Translations under genes and position numbers: made by a program
Notes under the pieces: generated by a model
Seen by the model: only the letters and a program-made list of their open reading frames with translations
Told to the model about the DNA's origin: nothing
Databases searched by the model: none
DNA from: Bacillus sonorensis NBRC 101234 = KCTC 13918
Lineage (GTDB): Bacteria; Bacillota; Bacilli; Bacillales; Bacillaceae
Reading direction: 5' to 3'
DNA: 64,000 bases
Assembly: GCF_001592005.1 (NCBI RefSeq)
Contig: NZ_BCVZ01000010.1
Span: 62,001-126,000 of the forward strand
Part shown: positions 35,354 to 43,613 of the stretch, piece by piece
Numbering within the stretch: position 1 is the first letter of the stretch
Layout of the letters: each line of letters opens with the position of its first letter

Positions 35354-36667
35354 TTAGTCATCTAATAAAAAGGCAACATTCCATATCGAAGGACTGTTCT
35401 CTTCAAAAGATAGAAGGGATAGCAATATTCCCGCCACACCTTGTAAAAGCCCTATTGAATTAAGTTTCAATTTATAGTTATCCTTAATTTCAATATCGCA
35501 ATAACCGAAGGGATTTATAAAATCAAAAAATTCTTGGGTCTTTGATTTTAAGCGCTTTGATTCATTATCAAACTCCTGCACACCCGTTTTTTCATAAAAT
35601 CTTTTATAAAGATACGATATACCAGCATAACCATGACAAAAGGAAGGCGAAAAGATTTTCTGTTCATTTCCGATTAGATCCTTCATGGCTTGTTTTGCAA
35701 TCTCGGAAAGTTCCCTATCATTTAATGCTTCAGCGGCAGTCAATAACGAAAAAGCTGTTCCAGGTGTTCCATAGCACCAAGCTGAACGTGTCGGTAGACG
35801 AAGTGGACATTCTTGGTTAAAATATTGTTTTACGTCTATCATCCCCCCCCAATTATTGTCATACTGATTTTTGAGTTTTACTAAATCATAGGCTATTCTT
35901 TTTATAGCTTCGAAATGCCCTTTTACAAGAATCCCTCTTTTATAAGCCTTACTTAAAATAATTAAAGGGCCAGGAATTCCATGTGACAAACCTACATTCA
36001 ATATTCCGTTCTTATAGGTTTCTTTTTCACTATCTGAAAATAAAAACTCATTTATTATGTGCCAATTGGGTATTTTTTCACCTGAAAATTCCTTATAACC
36101 AGATAAAGAAACAAAATAGGTCAAGATTTTTTTTAAATACTTTTCACTTGTCGGATCATTTTCTATGATGAAAAGATAATTTGCGATTCCTGCTAATCCT
36201 TCCATGACATCATAGTCAAACATCTCATAGTTCGTCTTAAAGTTTAAATTGGTTAGTATTTCATCTAATTGGTCGTACAAAAAACGATCTAAAGACTTTT
36301 GTAATTTAGAATAGTAAAGCCCCCGCATACTAGCTATTCTTATCGAAAATGCAATTCCCGCAGTCCCTGAAAATAATGAAGCTCCAAATATTCCTCTCTC
36401 ATTTATTAAATTAACAATCTGCTGGACATACCTATTGGAATACTCTATCCAGCAATTCTCATTATCAGTAACTCCCAAATTACTAAACAATATGCATAAA
36501 GAAGGATAACCATGACTAAGAGTCATTGGAGAAAGTGTTTGTGTAATCTCTCCTGCATTACGATAATTTACTTCATTTCTTTTCGACTCCGTTTCTACGT
36601 ACGATATGTCGGCAATTCGTGAAGCAATATCCCGAATACTAGTTTTGGTTTTTATGCTATCCAACAT
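35354..36667 (-). CDS. lanC: Lantibiotic cyclase LanC
   Basis: A 437-residue LanC with the alpha-toroid GxxG repeats and all zinc ligands: Cys in SAWCYGTPG and Cys-His in SFCHGYAGI, plus the catalytic-site His in GLSHGIPGPL. It forms lanthionine rings from dehydro-residues and Cys. GGGAGG site 12 nt before the ATG. Between lanT (66 bp upstream) and lanB (slightly overlapping frame). Confidence 0.93.
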   Translation of the reverse strand: MLDSIKTKTSIRDIASRIADISYVETESKRNEVNYRNAGEITQTLSPMTLSHGYPSLCILFSNLGVTDNENCWIEYSNRYVQQIVNLINERGIFGASLFSGTAGIAFSIRIASMRGLYYSKLQKSLDRFLYDQLDEILTNLNFKTNYEMFDYDVMEGLAGIANYLFIIENDPTSEKYLKKILTYFVSLSGYKEFSGEKIPNWHIINEFLFSDSEKETYKNGILNVGLSHGIPGPLIILSKAYKRGILVKGHFEAIKRIAYDLVKLKNQYDNNWGGMIDVKQYFNQECPLRLPTRSAWCYGTPGTAFSLLTAAEALNDRELSEIAKQAMKDLIGNEQKIFSPSFCHGYAGISYLYKRFYEKTGVQEFDNESKRLKSKTQEFFDFINPFGYCDIEIKDNYKLKLNSIGLLQGVAGILLSLLSFEENSPSIWNVAFLLDD

Positions 36668-36733
36668 ATTGATCTAACCTCCCTAAATAAAGCCTTTAAA
36701 AAACAGCCTTCTTAAAACTGAAGCTTACACTCA

Positions 36734-38533
36734 TTAATTACTAACCATAGAAGAGTTGCTATCAATTTGATCTTTTTCATATAAACTGCGATACACATCA
36801 CAGTTCCTGATGAGGTCCGAATGATTTCCAATCCCGTCGACTGCACCATTATTAATCACCAAAATTTTCCCTGCATGTTTTGCAATTTCTACCTTATGAG
36901 TGATAAAGATGCTAATTTCATTAGTAGCCAATTTAAAGAAACTTTCGAATATATGTTTCTCGGAAATTGCATCTAGGGCTGAACTTGGTTCATCTAACAA
37001 AAATAAAGATGCTTCCCTATAGTAGGATCTTGCAATTGCTACCTTCTGCCATTGACCTCCTGATAATTGTGTTCCATCATCAAACCAATTGCCCAGTTGA
37101 GAGTTTAATTGATATGATTTATTCCCATCCTTTAAAAAAGTGACATTTGCCATTTCCAATGTTTTATTTATTTTTTCCGGATCATTCATATTTGAAGTAT
37201 CCCCCACAGAAACATTGTCTCCAAGTGTAAATTCATACTTTAAATAATCTTGAAAGAGGACAGATATACATTTTCTATAAGATTCATGGTCAATTCTTTT
37301 AAGCTCTATACCATTAATTAAAATTTCACCACTATAATTAGTGTATAATCCGCAGATTAATTTGAGTATGGTACTTTTTCCTGATCCATTGACACCGATA
37401 ATCGCAAGTAAATCTCCCTTTTTGATACGAAAAGATACATTCTCTAAGGAATTTTTACTTCCATCATAACTGAATGAAACATTTCTAAATTCAATCTCAT
37501 CAATAGAATTTATTTTAATTTTATTAGAATCTACTGTTTCTATTTCAAGATTTAAAAACTCATCTAGTAGTTCCATGTATAAGTTACTCTCATACAGCTG
37601 ATAAATGCTATTTATTAATGATTGACTATTAGATTGAACCATACTAATCGATTTAATATAAGTTGCTACATTACCTATTAATAATTTTCCTGTAAATGCA
37701 CTAATTACAGCAATGAAAACAACAACACCCATGCAAATATCTTGAATCGTATTAAAAATAAATCCATATATCATTTTCTTTTTATTAATACCATTATCTT
37801 GGTCTCTAAAGCGTTGTTTAAGCCTCCAAAACCGGTTTAAAAAATAGTTTCTCAAACCATACATTCTTATTTCTTTAAAAGAAAAATCGTGCGTCATCAA
37901 ATAGCTGATGTACCAGGCTTCTCTTTCTGAATTACTTCTTTCAAAGTGAATCTTAAAGTTCTCTTGTGCAATTTTTAAGTAATAAAACAAAGATAAAAAC
38001 GGGAGTAAAAAGAGGATTATTATTAGGTATGGTTTCCATAATAGCAAAATAATCGATGAAGATATGATAGTTACACATGCTGAAATAATTCCCAACAAGG
38101 CCTGAAAAGTTTGAAAGGGCCTATATCCAACTTCATTTTCCAGGCGTGTAAGTTTATTATATATATCTGAATTCTCAAAATCCCTCATTGAGAGCAAGCT
38201 ACTTTTTTCGATAAGCAGAAAGTTTATTTTATATTCAAGTAGAAGCCGTAACTTACCATTAAAATAAGACGATATATTATTCAACCACTCAGAAAACAAA
38301 TTAAATCCCAAATAGATAAATAACATAATACATATTTCTTCAAGTAAGCTCTTTTTTAACTCAATTGCATTCAATAGCTGTTGAAACAATAAGACAGATA
38401 CGACTGAAGTCAAAGAGGTTCCAATTGTAAGGATTACTACAAAATAAAAATTTCTACCAGTTATATTAAAAATCATCTTAATCGTCTTGCACAAAAGCGT
38501 TAGATTCTTCTTAATACTTTGCATTATTATCAT
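36734..38533 (-). CDS. lanT: Lantibiotic exporter LanT
   Basis: A 599-residue ABC half-transporter with six TM helices (res ~30-310) and an ATPase domain: Walker A IGVNGSGKST, signature LSGGQWQKVAIARS, Walker B LFLLDEPSSALD, H-loop ITHKVE. There is no N-terminal C39 peptidase, as expected for class I LanT, so the leader is removed by another protease. The start may be this ATG or the one at 38524 (MQSIKK), which is better spaced from GGAA. First gene after the precursors, behind a hairpin. Confidence 0.9.
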   Translation of the reverse strand: MIIMQSIKKNLTLLCKTIKMIFNITGRNFYFVVILTIGTSLTSVVSVLLFQQLLNAIELKKSLLEEICIMLFIYLGFNLFSEWLNNISSYFNGKLRLLLEYKINFLLIEKSSLLSMRDFENSDIYNKLTRLENEVGYRPFQTFQALLGIISACVTIISSSIILLLWKPYLIIILFLLPFLSLFYYLKIAQENFKIHFERSNSEREAWYISYLMTHDFSFKEIRMYGLRNYFLNRFWRLKQRFRDQDNGINKKKMIYGFIFNTIQDICMGVVVFIAVISAFTGKLLIGNVATYIKSISMVQSNSQSLINSIYQLYESNLYMELLDEFLNLEIETVDSNKIKINSIDEIEFRNVSFSYDGSKNSLENVSFRIKKGDLLAIIGVNGSGKSTILKLICGLYTNYSGEILINGIELKRIDHESYRKCISVLFQDYLKYEFTLGDNVSVGDTSNMNDPEKINKTLEMANVTFLKDGNKSYQLNSQLGNWFDDGTQLSGGQWQKVAIARSYYREASLFLLDEPSSALDAISEKHIFESFFKLATNEISIFITHKVEIAKHAGKILVINNGAVDGIGNHSDLIRNCDVYRSLYEKDQIDSNSSMVSN

Positions 38534-38634
38534 TCCGTTTTATTTTTTTTGTTAGCAATTTATTATACAAATTTTAAGACTCATCATTTTTCTGTATGCA
38601 GTTCCTTTCATCCCAAAATTATGTATAGATTAAA

Positions 38635-38691
38635 AGGACTCTAGCACTTAACCTATTATTTCTTAGGCTAGCAGTTAAGCGCTAAAGCCCT
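38635..38691 (-). terminator. Attenuator-like hairpin between the precursor genes and lanT
   Basis: Minus strand: an 18-bp stem (AGGGCTTTAGCGCTTAAC with GTTAAGTGCTAGAGTCCT), with all three mismatches being G-U pairs, followed by TTTTAAT. Such a hairpin commonly lets precursor mRNA exceed that of the enzyme genes by partial read-through. Confidence 0.75.
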
Positions 38692-38727
38692 AAGACGAAC
38701 AATTCAGCTTTTAATTAGAACAATATA

Positions 38728-38865
38728 TTACGCAGTTGTTGTGAAGCAAACCCACTTCCAACAAGATCCTGGGGTACATAAATATCTACTTCCGACTTCC
38801 GGTTTGACTACATCTTTTTCACTTGCTTGTTTTACGTTTAAATCAAAATCATCAAATTTTGGCAA
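38728..38865 (-). CDS. lanA1: Streptin-like lantibiotic precursor, copy A1
   Basis: A 45-residue precursor using a TTG start at 38865. The leader (LPKFDDFDLNVKQASEKDVV...) has the class I FDLNV box (FNLD-type). The predicted core contains SRYLCTPGSCWKWVCF and ends TTTA. I recognise the S. pyogenes lantibiotic streptin, whose core has the same SRYLCTPGSCWK run and then LVCF. Three Cys plus Ser/Thr allow three rings. A GGGAG site sits 8 nt before the TTG. An in-frame ATG at 38937 would add 24 residues but lacks a ribosome site and has no counterpart in A2. Confidence 0.88.
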   Translation of the reverse strand: MPKFDDFDLNVKQASEKDVVKPEVGSRYLCTPGSCWKWVCFTTTA

Positions 38866-39033
38866 TTTCGGTCTCTCCCTTTCTAAATTTTTCGAATCTC
38901 TATTAGGTAATTTGCAAAACCTTTGTCTCATATTCATCCAATGGTTTAATTAATGATGTAGATCTAAAGAGTGTCTCAAAAACTATGTACTCCCTCCTAT
39001 ATCGTTGATTGAAAATTATCTCACTTTAACTCT

Positions 39034-39171
39034 TTAAGCAGTCGTTGTGAAGCAAACCCATTTCCAACAAGATCCTGGGGTGCATAAATATCTGCTTCCA
39101 ACCTCTGGCTTAACCACATCTTTTTCACTTGCTTGTTTCACATTTAAGTCGAAATCATCAAACTTTGGCAT
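39034..39171 (-). CDS. lanA2: Streptin-like lantibiotic precursor, copy A2
   Basis: A 45-residue precursor with an ATG start behind a perfect AGGAGGTGA site. Its protein is identical to copy A1 over all residues after the first, but the DNA differs at 16 silent positions. Core SRYLCTPGSCWKWVCFTTTA follows leader ...DVVKPEVG; cleavage would be expected just before VGSRY as for streptin. It is the first gene of the cluster, about 118 bp after the LanR box. Confidence 0.92.
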   Translation of the reverse strand: MPKFDDFDLNVKQASEKDVVKPEVGSRYLCTPGSCWKWVCFTTTA

Positions 39172-39288
39172 TATCAGTCACCTCCTGTTAAGAACCATAT
39201 TTTCAGAAGTACATAAGCTCAATTAAACCTTTTGAACCGGATTTTCTATATGATATTGGTTTTGCAATTTTGATAATATTAAAAAAAT

Positions 39289-39310
39289 ATCAAGATTTTA
39301 TCAAGATTTT
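39289..39310 (-). promoter_or_regulatory. LanR box upstream of lanA2
   Basis: Two perfect 11-bp direct repeats (AAAATCTTGAT twice on the minus strand), giving TTGAT-N6-TTGAT. This is the layout reported for SpaR boxes and occurs again before lanF. A clear -10 was not fixed; TATTAT and CATATAGA are candidates downstream. Confidence 0.65.
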
Positions 39311-39782
39311 ATATTTTTTTGATATTTTGCCCATTTAATGGTTTATTTCCCATACCAGGTATCTAATATTTTATGCTCATATCAAAAACACCCTTTTTCC
39401 TTATTTCGATCAAAAGCAAAAGGGCAATGAGGTTTTCGGATACAACTTTATTACTCTCAGATTATTTCATACTAGCGAGAATTTGCTCCACAGTGATGGT
39501 AAAGTGTTACTAGTATGCAGGTTAATCTCTGCTGTCATTCTTTGACGTTACCGAAGGTATAGTTTTAATTTTCAAAGGCAATGATCAATATGCTGTCTTA
39601 TGTTGCTGTGAATTGAATCCATCAAAGTTTTGAGTTTTTATTTTAAGGAATTTGTAAATTCATCATCTCTTCTATACATAAAGCATCAGCCGTAACTAAA
39701 CCAATGAATCAAAACAAAATGTAATATCACATTGAATAATTCCCCACTTCATCATCTGGATACACAAGTATGAATCATTTTT
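39311..39782. other. AT-rich spacer upstream of the lantibiotic cluster
   Basis: I see no gene, immunity lipoprotein or protease here, only AT-rich sequence with many stops in all frames. Confidence 0.5.
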
Positions 39783-40286
39783 AATATAGAACTCTTGGAA
39801 CGCACGCCACAAACGCTGAGTCATTTGCTGACCGGATGATCAGGCTCATGGATCAATTGCAATGAAGGCGAAGCAACGTGGAGCGCCTTTGATGTCATCG
39901 GTCACCTGATCGAAGGGGAAAAGAATAATTGGATCCCGCGGATTGAAATGATCATCACAAAGGGAGAAACGGAAACATTTCCTTTGTTTGACCGTTTTGG
40001 CCAGATGGAGAAAAACGCTGAGAAAACCATTGAGCAGCTGCTTAGCGACTTTACGGATCTTCGCCGGGAAAACCTGGGGACATTGCGACGGCTGATTCAT
40101 TCACAGACTGATTTCGAACAAACGGGCATACACCCTGAGTTTGGAATCGTCAAACTTAGAGAACAGATCTCAACATGGGTTGCACACGATCTTACTCACA
40201 TCTCCCAAATTGCAAGAGTGATGGCGAAGCGGTATCAAGAGGATGTCGGGCCTTGGAAGGCTTATTTGCGGATTTTGAACAGTTAA
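39783..40286 (+). pseudogene. DinB-superfamily protein, broken near the 5' end
   Basis: A continuous family-like sequence from ELLERTPQTLSHLLTG, then a TGA stop at 39837, then SGSWINCNEGEATWSAFDVI and GHLIEGEKNNWIPR to the end at 40286. The DinB four-helix metal-binding pattern is present: His in VIGHLIEGE and the HDLTH motif in STWVAHDLTHISQIARV. The N-terminal ~10 residues and start codon are missing. A shorter frame from 39948 could be translated but lacks the first metal-ligand helix. Confidence 0.75.
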
Positions 40287-40410
40287 CATTGTTATTCTAG
40301 AACCTGATCAAGCGCTCCTTTGAAGACGGCCCTTCAGACACCGTTTGTCATCGAACCAATTCTTGAGCCGCGGCCTTCTTTAATGCACTTTAGAAGTTCT
40401 TCTGAACATT

Positions 40411-40450
40411 AAAAAAGCCCCCCCTTTGGTTAATCCCGCCAAAGGGGGGC
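40411..40450 (-). terminator. Terminator of the tetR-GNAT unit
   Basis: Strong 12-bp GC-rich stem, GCCCCCC...TTTGG with CCAAA...GGGGGGC, followed by TTTTTTAATG on the minus strand. Confidence 0.85.
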
Positions 40451-40508
40451 TTCTCATTTTGGTTTCAATTAGCCTTTAAGATGACTGAACTTTGCTTTCG
40501 ATTTGGCC

Positions 40509-41081
40509 TCAAGACTCAACTGCCCGTGCTGTCCTTCTGTTTTCATGTTGTTTAAAATATTCACTTTGCAACTGACCCATATGCACAATGTCATGCCATA
40601 CACCTTCCCTGAACAGGGCCTCCCGACTGGTTCCCTCATGGCTAAATCCTAATTTCTCATACAAACGAATCGCTTTTTTATTGAAGGAAAACACTCTAAG
40701 ATAAACCCGGTGCAGATTCATTTCTAAAAACGCATAGTTCAATAGCAATATCAATGCTTCGCTTCCGTAGCCTTTGCCCCAAAAATCCTTCTCTCCAATG
40801 TCGATAATACATTCAGCATTTCTGTTCTTATCATCAATATTGATTAATGATGTAATGCCAATCGGTTTTTCATTTTCCTTCTCAATCATCATATAACTTT
40901 TGGCCGTATTGGCGCCCAGGATCACTTGTTCAATAAAGTCTCTTGTTGCGTCAATCGTATAAATATCTAAAGAAGGGTTCGTATTTCGCATCACTTCGAT
41001 ATCATTTCTCCATGTATGGTAAAGCTCTGCATCATCTATCGTAACTTTTCTCAGCTTCACCCTGGAAGACTCGAATAACAT
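40509..41081 (-). CDS. GNAT acetyltransferase, RimJ/RimL type
   Basis: A 190-residue GNAT enzyme of the RimJ/RimL group: RVKLRKVTIDDAELYHTWRN opening, IDIGEKDFWGKGYGSEALIL with the acetyl-CoA loop, and NKKAIRLYEKLGFSHEGTSREALF near the C-terminus. It could acetylate a protein N-terminus or a small amine; target unknown. It starts 6 bp after the tetR stop, so it is co-transcribed with and likely controlled by that regulator. Confidence 0.83.
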   Translation of the reverse strand: MLFESSRVKLRKVTIDDAELYHTWRNDIEVMRNTNPSLDIYTIDATRDFIEQVILGANTAKSYMMIEKENEKPIGITSLINIDDKNRNAECIIDIGEKDFWGKGYGSEALILLLNYAFLEMNLHRVYLRVFSFNKKAIRLYEKLGFSHEGTSREALFREGVWHDIVHMGQLQSEYFKQHENRRTARAVES

Positions 41082-41087
41082 GACTGT

Positions 41088-41705
41088 TCACTCCTTTTTT
41101 GTCGGTTTCATCATTTGTTCAAGAGAAAAAAGCAATACAGACAATTGCTCCTTAACTTTTGTGTTTGCATTCCCCAGTTGAAAGGTATCCAGCATTAAAC
41201 CATTAATGAACGAAATGAGATACCGCGCGATAAGTGCAGGGGGCAGCTGGAGTTGAAATTCACCTCGTTCCACCCCTTTATAAATTGCTTTTTCAATAGC
41301 ACTGGCAGTTCGCTCGTAGCGTTCAGAAATATAAGGGAAATTCCCTTTATTTTTTACAAACTTTGAGGAAATGAAAAATTCAGCTCTCGCAACCAATAGA
41401 GAATGATCCACTTCTTCAATTTGAATCTGCCACCCTTCTATCCAGCGTTTGATGGCTGGCCACAACGGTCTCTCATCTAAAAATAGATCGATATTATCCT
41501 GATCATCTAATTTAAGAACTTCGATAAAAATATGATCAATATTATCAAAGTAATTATAAAGAGTTCCCCTGGAAACATTGGCTTCATCCATAATATCCTG
41601 CATCGTGGTGTTAATATATCCGTTTTTGATAAACACTTTCTTAGCCGCGTTTAATAGTGTGCTTTTCTTTTCCTCCCTATATTCTTCATCGACTTTCGGA
41701 GCCAT
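41088..41705 (-). CDS. TetR/AcrR-family regulator
   Basis: A 205-residue TetR protein. The HTH is at residues ~15-60 (KVFIKNGYINTTMQDIMDEA, NVSRGTLYNYFDNIDHIF) and the helical effector domain follows. Its promoter (TTGAAA, 18 nt, TATAAT) carries two inverted operator-like sites, indicating autorepression. Operon with the GNAT gene. Effector unknown. Confidence 0.87.
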   Translation of the reverse strand: MAPKVDEEYREEKKSTLLNAAKKVFIKNGYINTTMQDIMDEANVSRGTLYNYFDNIDHIFIEVLKLDDQDNIDLFLDERPLWPAIKRWIEGWQIQIEEVDHSLLVARAEFFISSKFVKNKGNFPYISERYERTASAIEKAIYKGVERGEFQLQLPPALIARYLISFINGLMLDTFQLGNANTKVKEQLSVLLFSLEQMMKPTKKE

Positions 41706-41741
41706 ATTGATGTCACCCTCCTTTTAGATCAAAAATTAAAA

Positions 41742-41802
41742 AACTATACACGTGTGTCATTTTTATAGTTCGATTATAAATGACACGAGTGTATAGTTTC
41801 AA
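41742..41802 (-). promoter_or_regulatory. tetR promoter with twin inverted operator sites
   Basis: Minus strand -35 TTGAAA (41797-41802), 18-nt spacer, -10 TATAAT (41773-41778). Two ~20-bp sites in inverted order flank the -10: ACTATACACGTGTGTCAT and ATGACACGAGTGTATAGT, differing at two positions. One fills the spacer and the other lies just downstream of the start. Confidence 0.7.
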
Positions 41803-41994
41803 TCTTAAAATGGAAAACGTTGCGGATTTTCCGGAGCATTCTTTACCATGTGTGCTTTTTTCCAAAATAGATGTTTGTGTTAAAAACTAACGGCTCCTGT
41901 TTACAGCGTATTCCAAGTTCTTATACGCCATTATTCTGCATAGTGCTATGACGAATGAAGCCAATGAACCTTCAAAGCTAATCAAGGCAGCGGA

Positions 41995-43176
41995 TTATTG
42001 ACTGACTTCTTTTACATTTGGTGCTTTCAGTTTAGTATCTGAATGAGAAGTCAGCAAAAAAACAACAACAGCAATCGCAACCCCCAACGCTCCAATCCAG
42101 GTAATAGAGGCCAATGATACATTCTCTACAAAAATACCCCCTACTCCTGCACCTGCAGCCATAGCCAATTGCATCATCGACTGATTGATGCCAAGCAAGA
42201 CACCTGACAATTCCGGTTCTAGCGTCGCTAAGTGATATTGCTGCGTCGGGCCGGTAGACCATGCGGCAAACGACCATAATATGAGGATGATCAATACGCC
42301 GATATATGAGTGGGTGACGAGCGACAGCAAAATCAGTGTGATGATATGCAATGTCATCCCGCTAACAAGTGTAAAGGGCACTCCCCATCTATCAGTGCTA
42401 TATCCCCCAAACTTCGATCCAACCAAGCTCGCGATTCCAAATATAAGCAAAACTCCGCTAAGCAGGTTGCCGCTTATCCCTGAAATATTCAGGAGGTACG
42501 GTGACAAGTAGGTGTAAGCAATGGCATATCCCCCGAGCCAGAAAAAAGTGACGGACAATCCCATCGCCACTTTTCGTTTCCTCAAAAGGGAAAGCTGCTG
42601 AAGCAAAGGGACGGACTTATCCCCTTCCGTATGCGGGAGAGTCAAGAATATAATGATCATGGCAATTAACCCCAATAAAGCAATTCCGCCAAATACAGAT
42701 TTCCAGCCCAACGCTTCAGCTGTCATTCTTCCGAGTGGAACACCAATGATAAGAGAAGCGGTAAATCCCATGACGACGGTAGCGATCGCGCTGCCCTGTT
42801 TGCCTTCCGGAGCGATCTTGGCGGCAATCGTTAATGCGGTGACAACAACCATTCCCGCCCCCAACGCCATAATAACCCGTGCTGCAATAAACCAGCCGTA
42901 ACCAGGCAAGGCAAAGGCCAGGATATTTCCGAGCACAAACAAACCGAGAGAATATATCATTAATTTGCGTCTATCGATACTTGCCGTCAACGCCATAAGA
43001 ATCGGTGTGAAAATGGCATACACGAGTGAAAAGATCGTAATGAGCTGGCCCGCGGCCGCTATGGTAATCCCAAGTGTATGCGCAATATTATCCAGAATAC
43101 CGGAAATGATGTACTCTGAGGTTCCCACTAAAAAACTGATAATGGCCAAAATATAAATTTTCCAGGTGTTAGACAT
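41995..43176 (-). CDS. ybcL: MFS transporter YbcL (DHA1 family)
   Basis: A 393-residue 12-TM MFS protein of the DHA1 drug:H+ antiporter type, with motif A-like SIDRRKLMIYSLGLFVLGN near residue 65 and GVPLGRMTAEALGWKSVFGG in TM5. The sequence matches my memory of B. subtilis YbcL, and an ArsR gene like ybzH lies next to it as in that species. Ribosome site AAGGAGTGA. An operator like that in the ybzH promoter lies 32 bp upstream, so control by YbzH is likely. Substrate unknown. Confidence 0.83.
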   Translation of the reverse strand: MSNTWKIYILAIISFLVGTSEYIISGILDNIAHTLGITIAAAGQLITIFSLVYAIFTPILMALTASIDRRKLMIYSLGLFVLGNILAFALPGYGWFIAARVIMALGAGMVVVTALTIAAKIAPEGKQGSAIATVVMGFTASLIIGVPLGRMTAEALGWKSVFGGIALLGLIAMIIIFLTLPHTEGDKSVPLLQQLSLLRKRKVAMGLSVTFFWLGGYAIAYTYLSPYLLNISGISGNLLSGVLLIFGIASLVGSKFGGYSTDRWGVPFTLVSGMTLHIITLILLSLVTHSYIGVLIILILWSFAAWSTGPTQQYHLATLEPELSGVLLGINQSMMQLAMAAGAGVGGIFVENVSLASITWIGALGVAIAVVVFLLTSHSDTKLKAPNVKEVSQ

Positions 43177-43207
43177 AGTCGTTCACTCCTTAAGTTTTTG
43201 CATTCAC

Positions 43208-43226
43208 ATATCACGAAATACCGATA
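43208..43226. promoter_or_regulatory. YbzH-type operator upstream of ybcL
   Basis: ATATCACGAAATACCGATA matches the site in the ybzH promoter (ATATCGTGATATACCGATA) at 16 of 19 positions. It lies 32 bp before the ybcL start codon. Confidence 0.6.
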
Positions 43227-43276
43227 CGATAATTTTAAAAATAAACACATCGCAATATGTCGATATGTATGGTGTA

Positions 43277-43304
43277 AAAATAAACATCTTGAGATGTTTA
43301 TTTT
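43277..43304 (-). terminator. Terminator after ybzH
   Basis: Perfect 12-bp stem AAAATAAACATC / GATGTTTATTTT with a TTGA loop, beginning at the ybzH stop codon. Confidence 0.75.
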
Positions 43305-43606
43305 TATATCTCCGTTTTTAGAAAGTCGGCCAGTTTTTTAATGGCCTCTTCATCTCTTTTGTAGTAAGTAAACTTACCGATTCGCTCCGCCTTAATTAAG
43401 CCGGCTCTTAACAGGATGGCGAGATATTGGGAAGCCGTCGACTGCGTCATTTTCAATTTGTCTGTAATTTGGCTGACACATACCCCGATTGTGTTCATAT
43501 CAATCCCTTCATGGGGTGTAAAATGACGATCAGGCTCCTTCAGCCATTGCAAAATCTGCAACCTTGATTCATTGGATAAAGCTTTGAAAATTTCAATTGG
43601 TTCCAT
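43304..43606 (-). CDS. ybzH: ArsR-family repressor YbzH
   Basis: A 100-residue ArsR winged-helix protein: IEIFKALSNESRLQILQWLK, then VCVSQITDKLKMTQSTASQY (recognition helix) and KAERIGKFTYYKRDEEAIK (wing). Cys in GVCVSQ is the only one. The start ATG lies only 7 nt beyond the -10 TATAAT, so the mRNA is probably leaderless, and no ribosome site is visible. Matching operators in its own and the ybcL promoter imply it controls both. Confidence 0.83.
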   Translation of the reverse strand: MEPIEIFKALSNESRLQILQWLKEPDRHFTPHEGIDMNTIGVCVSQITDKLKMTQSTASQYLAILLRAGLIKAERIGKFTYYKRDEEAIKKLADFLKTEI

Positions 43607-43613
43607 ACGGATT

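Noticed and set aside
38728..38937. A 69-residue precursor from the ATG at 38937
   Set aside because: No ribosome site at that ATG; the extra 24 residues have no counterpart in copy A2, while the TTG at 38865 gives the same 45-residue peptide.
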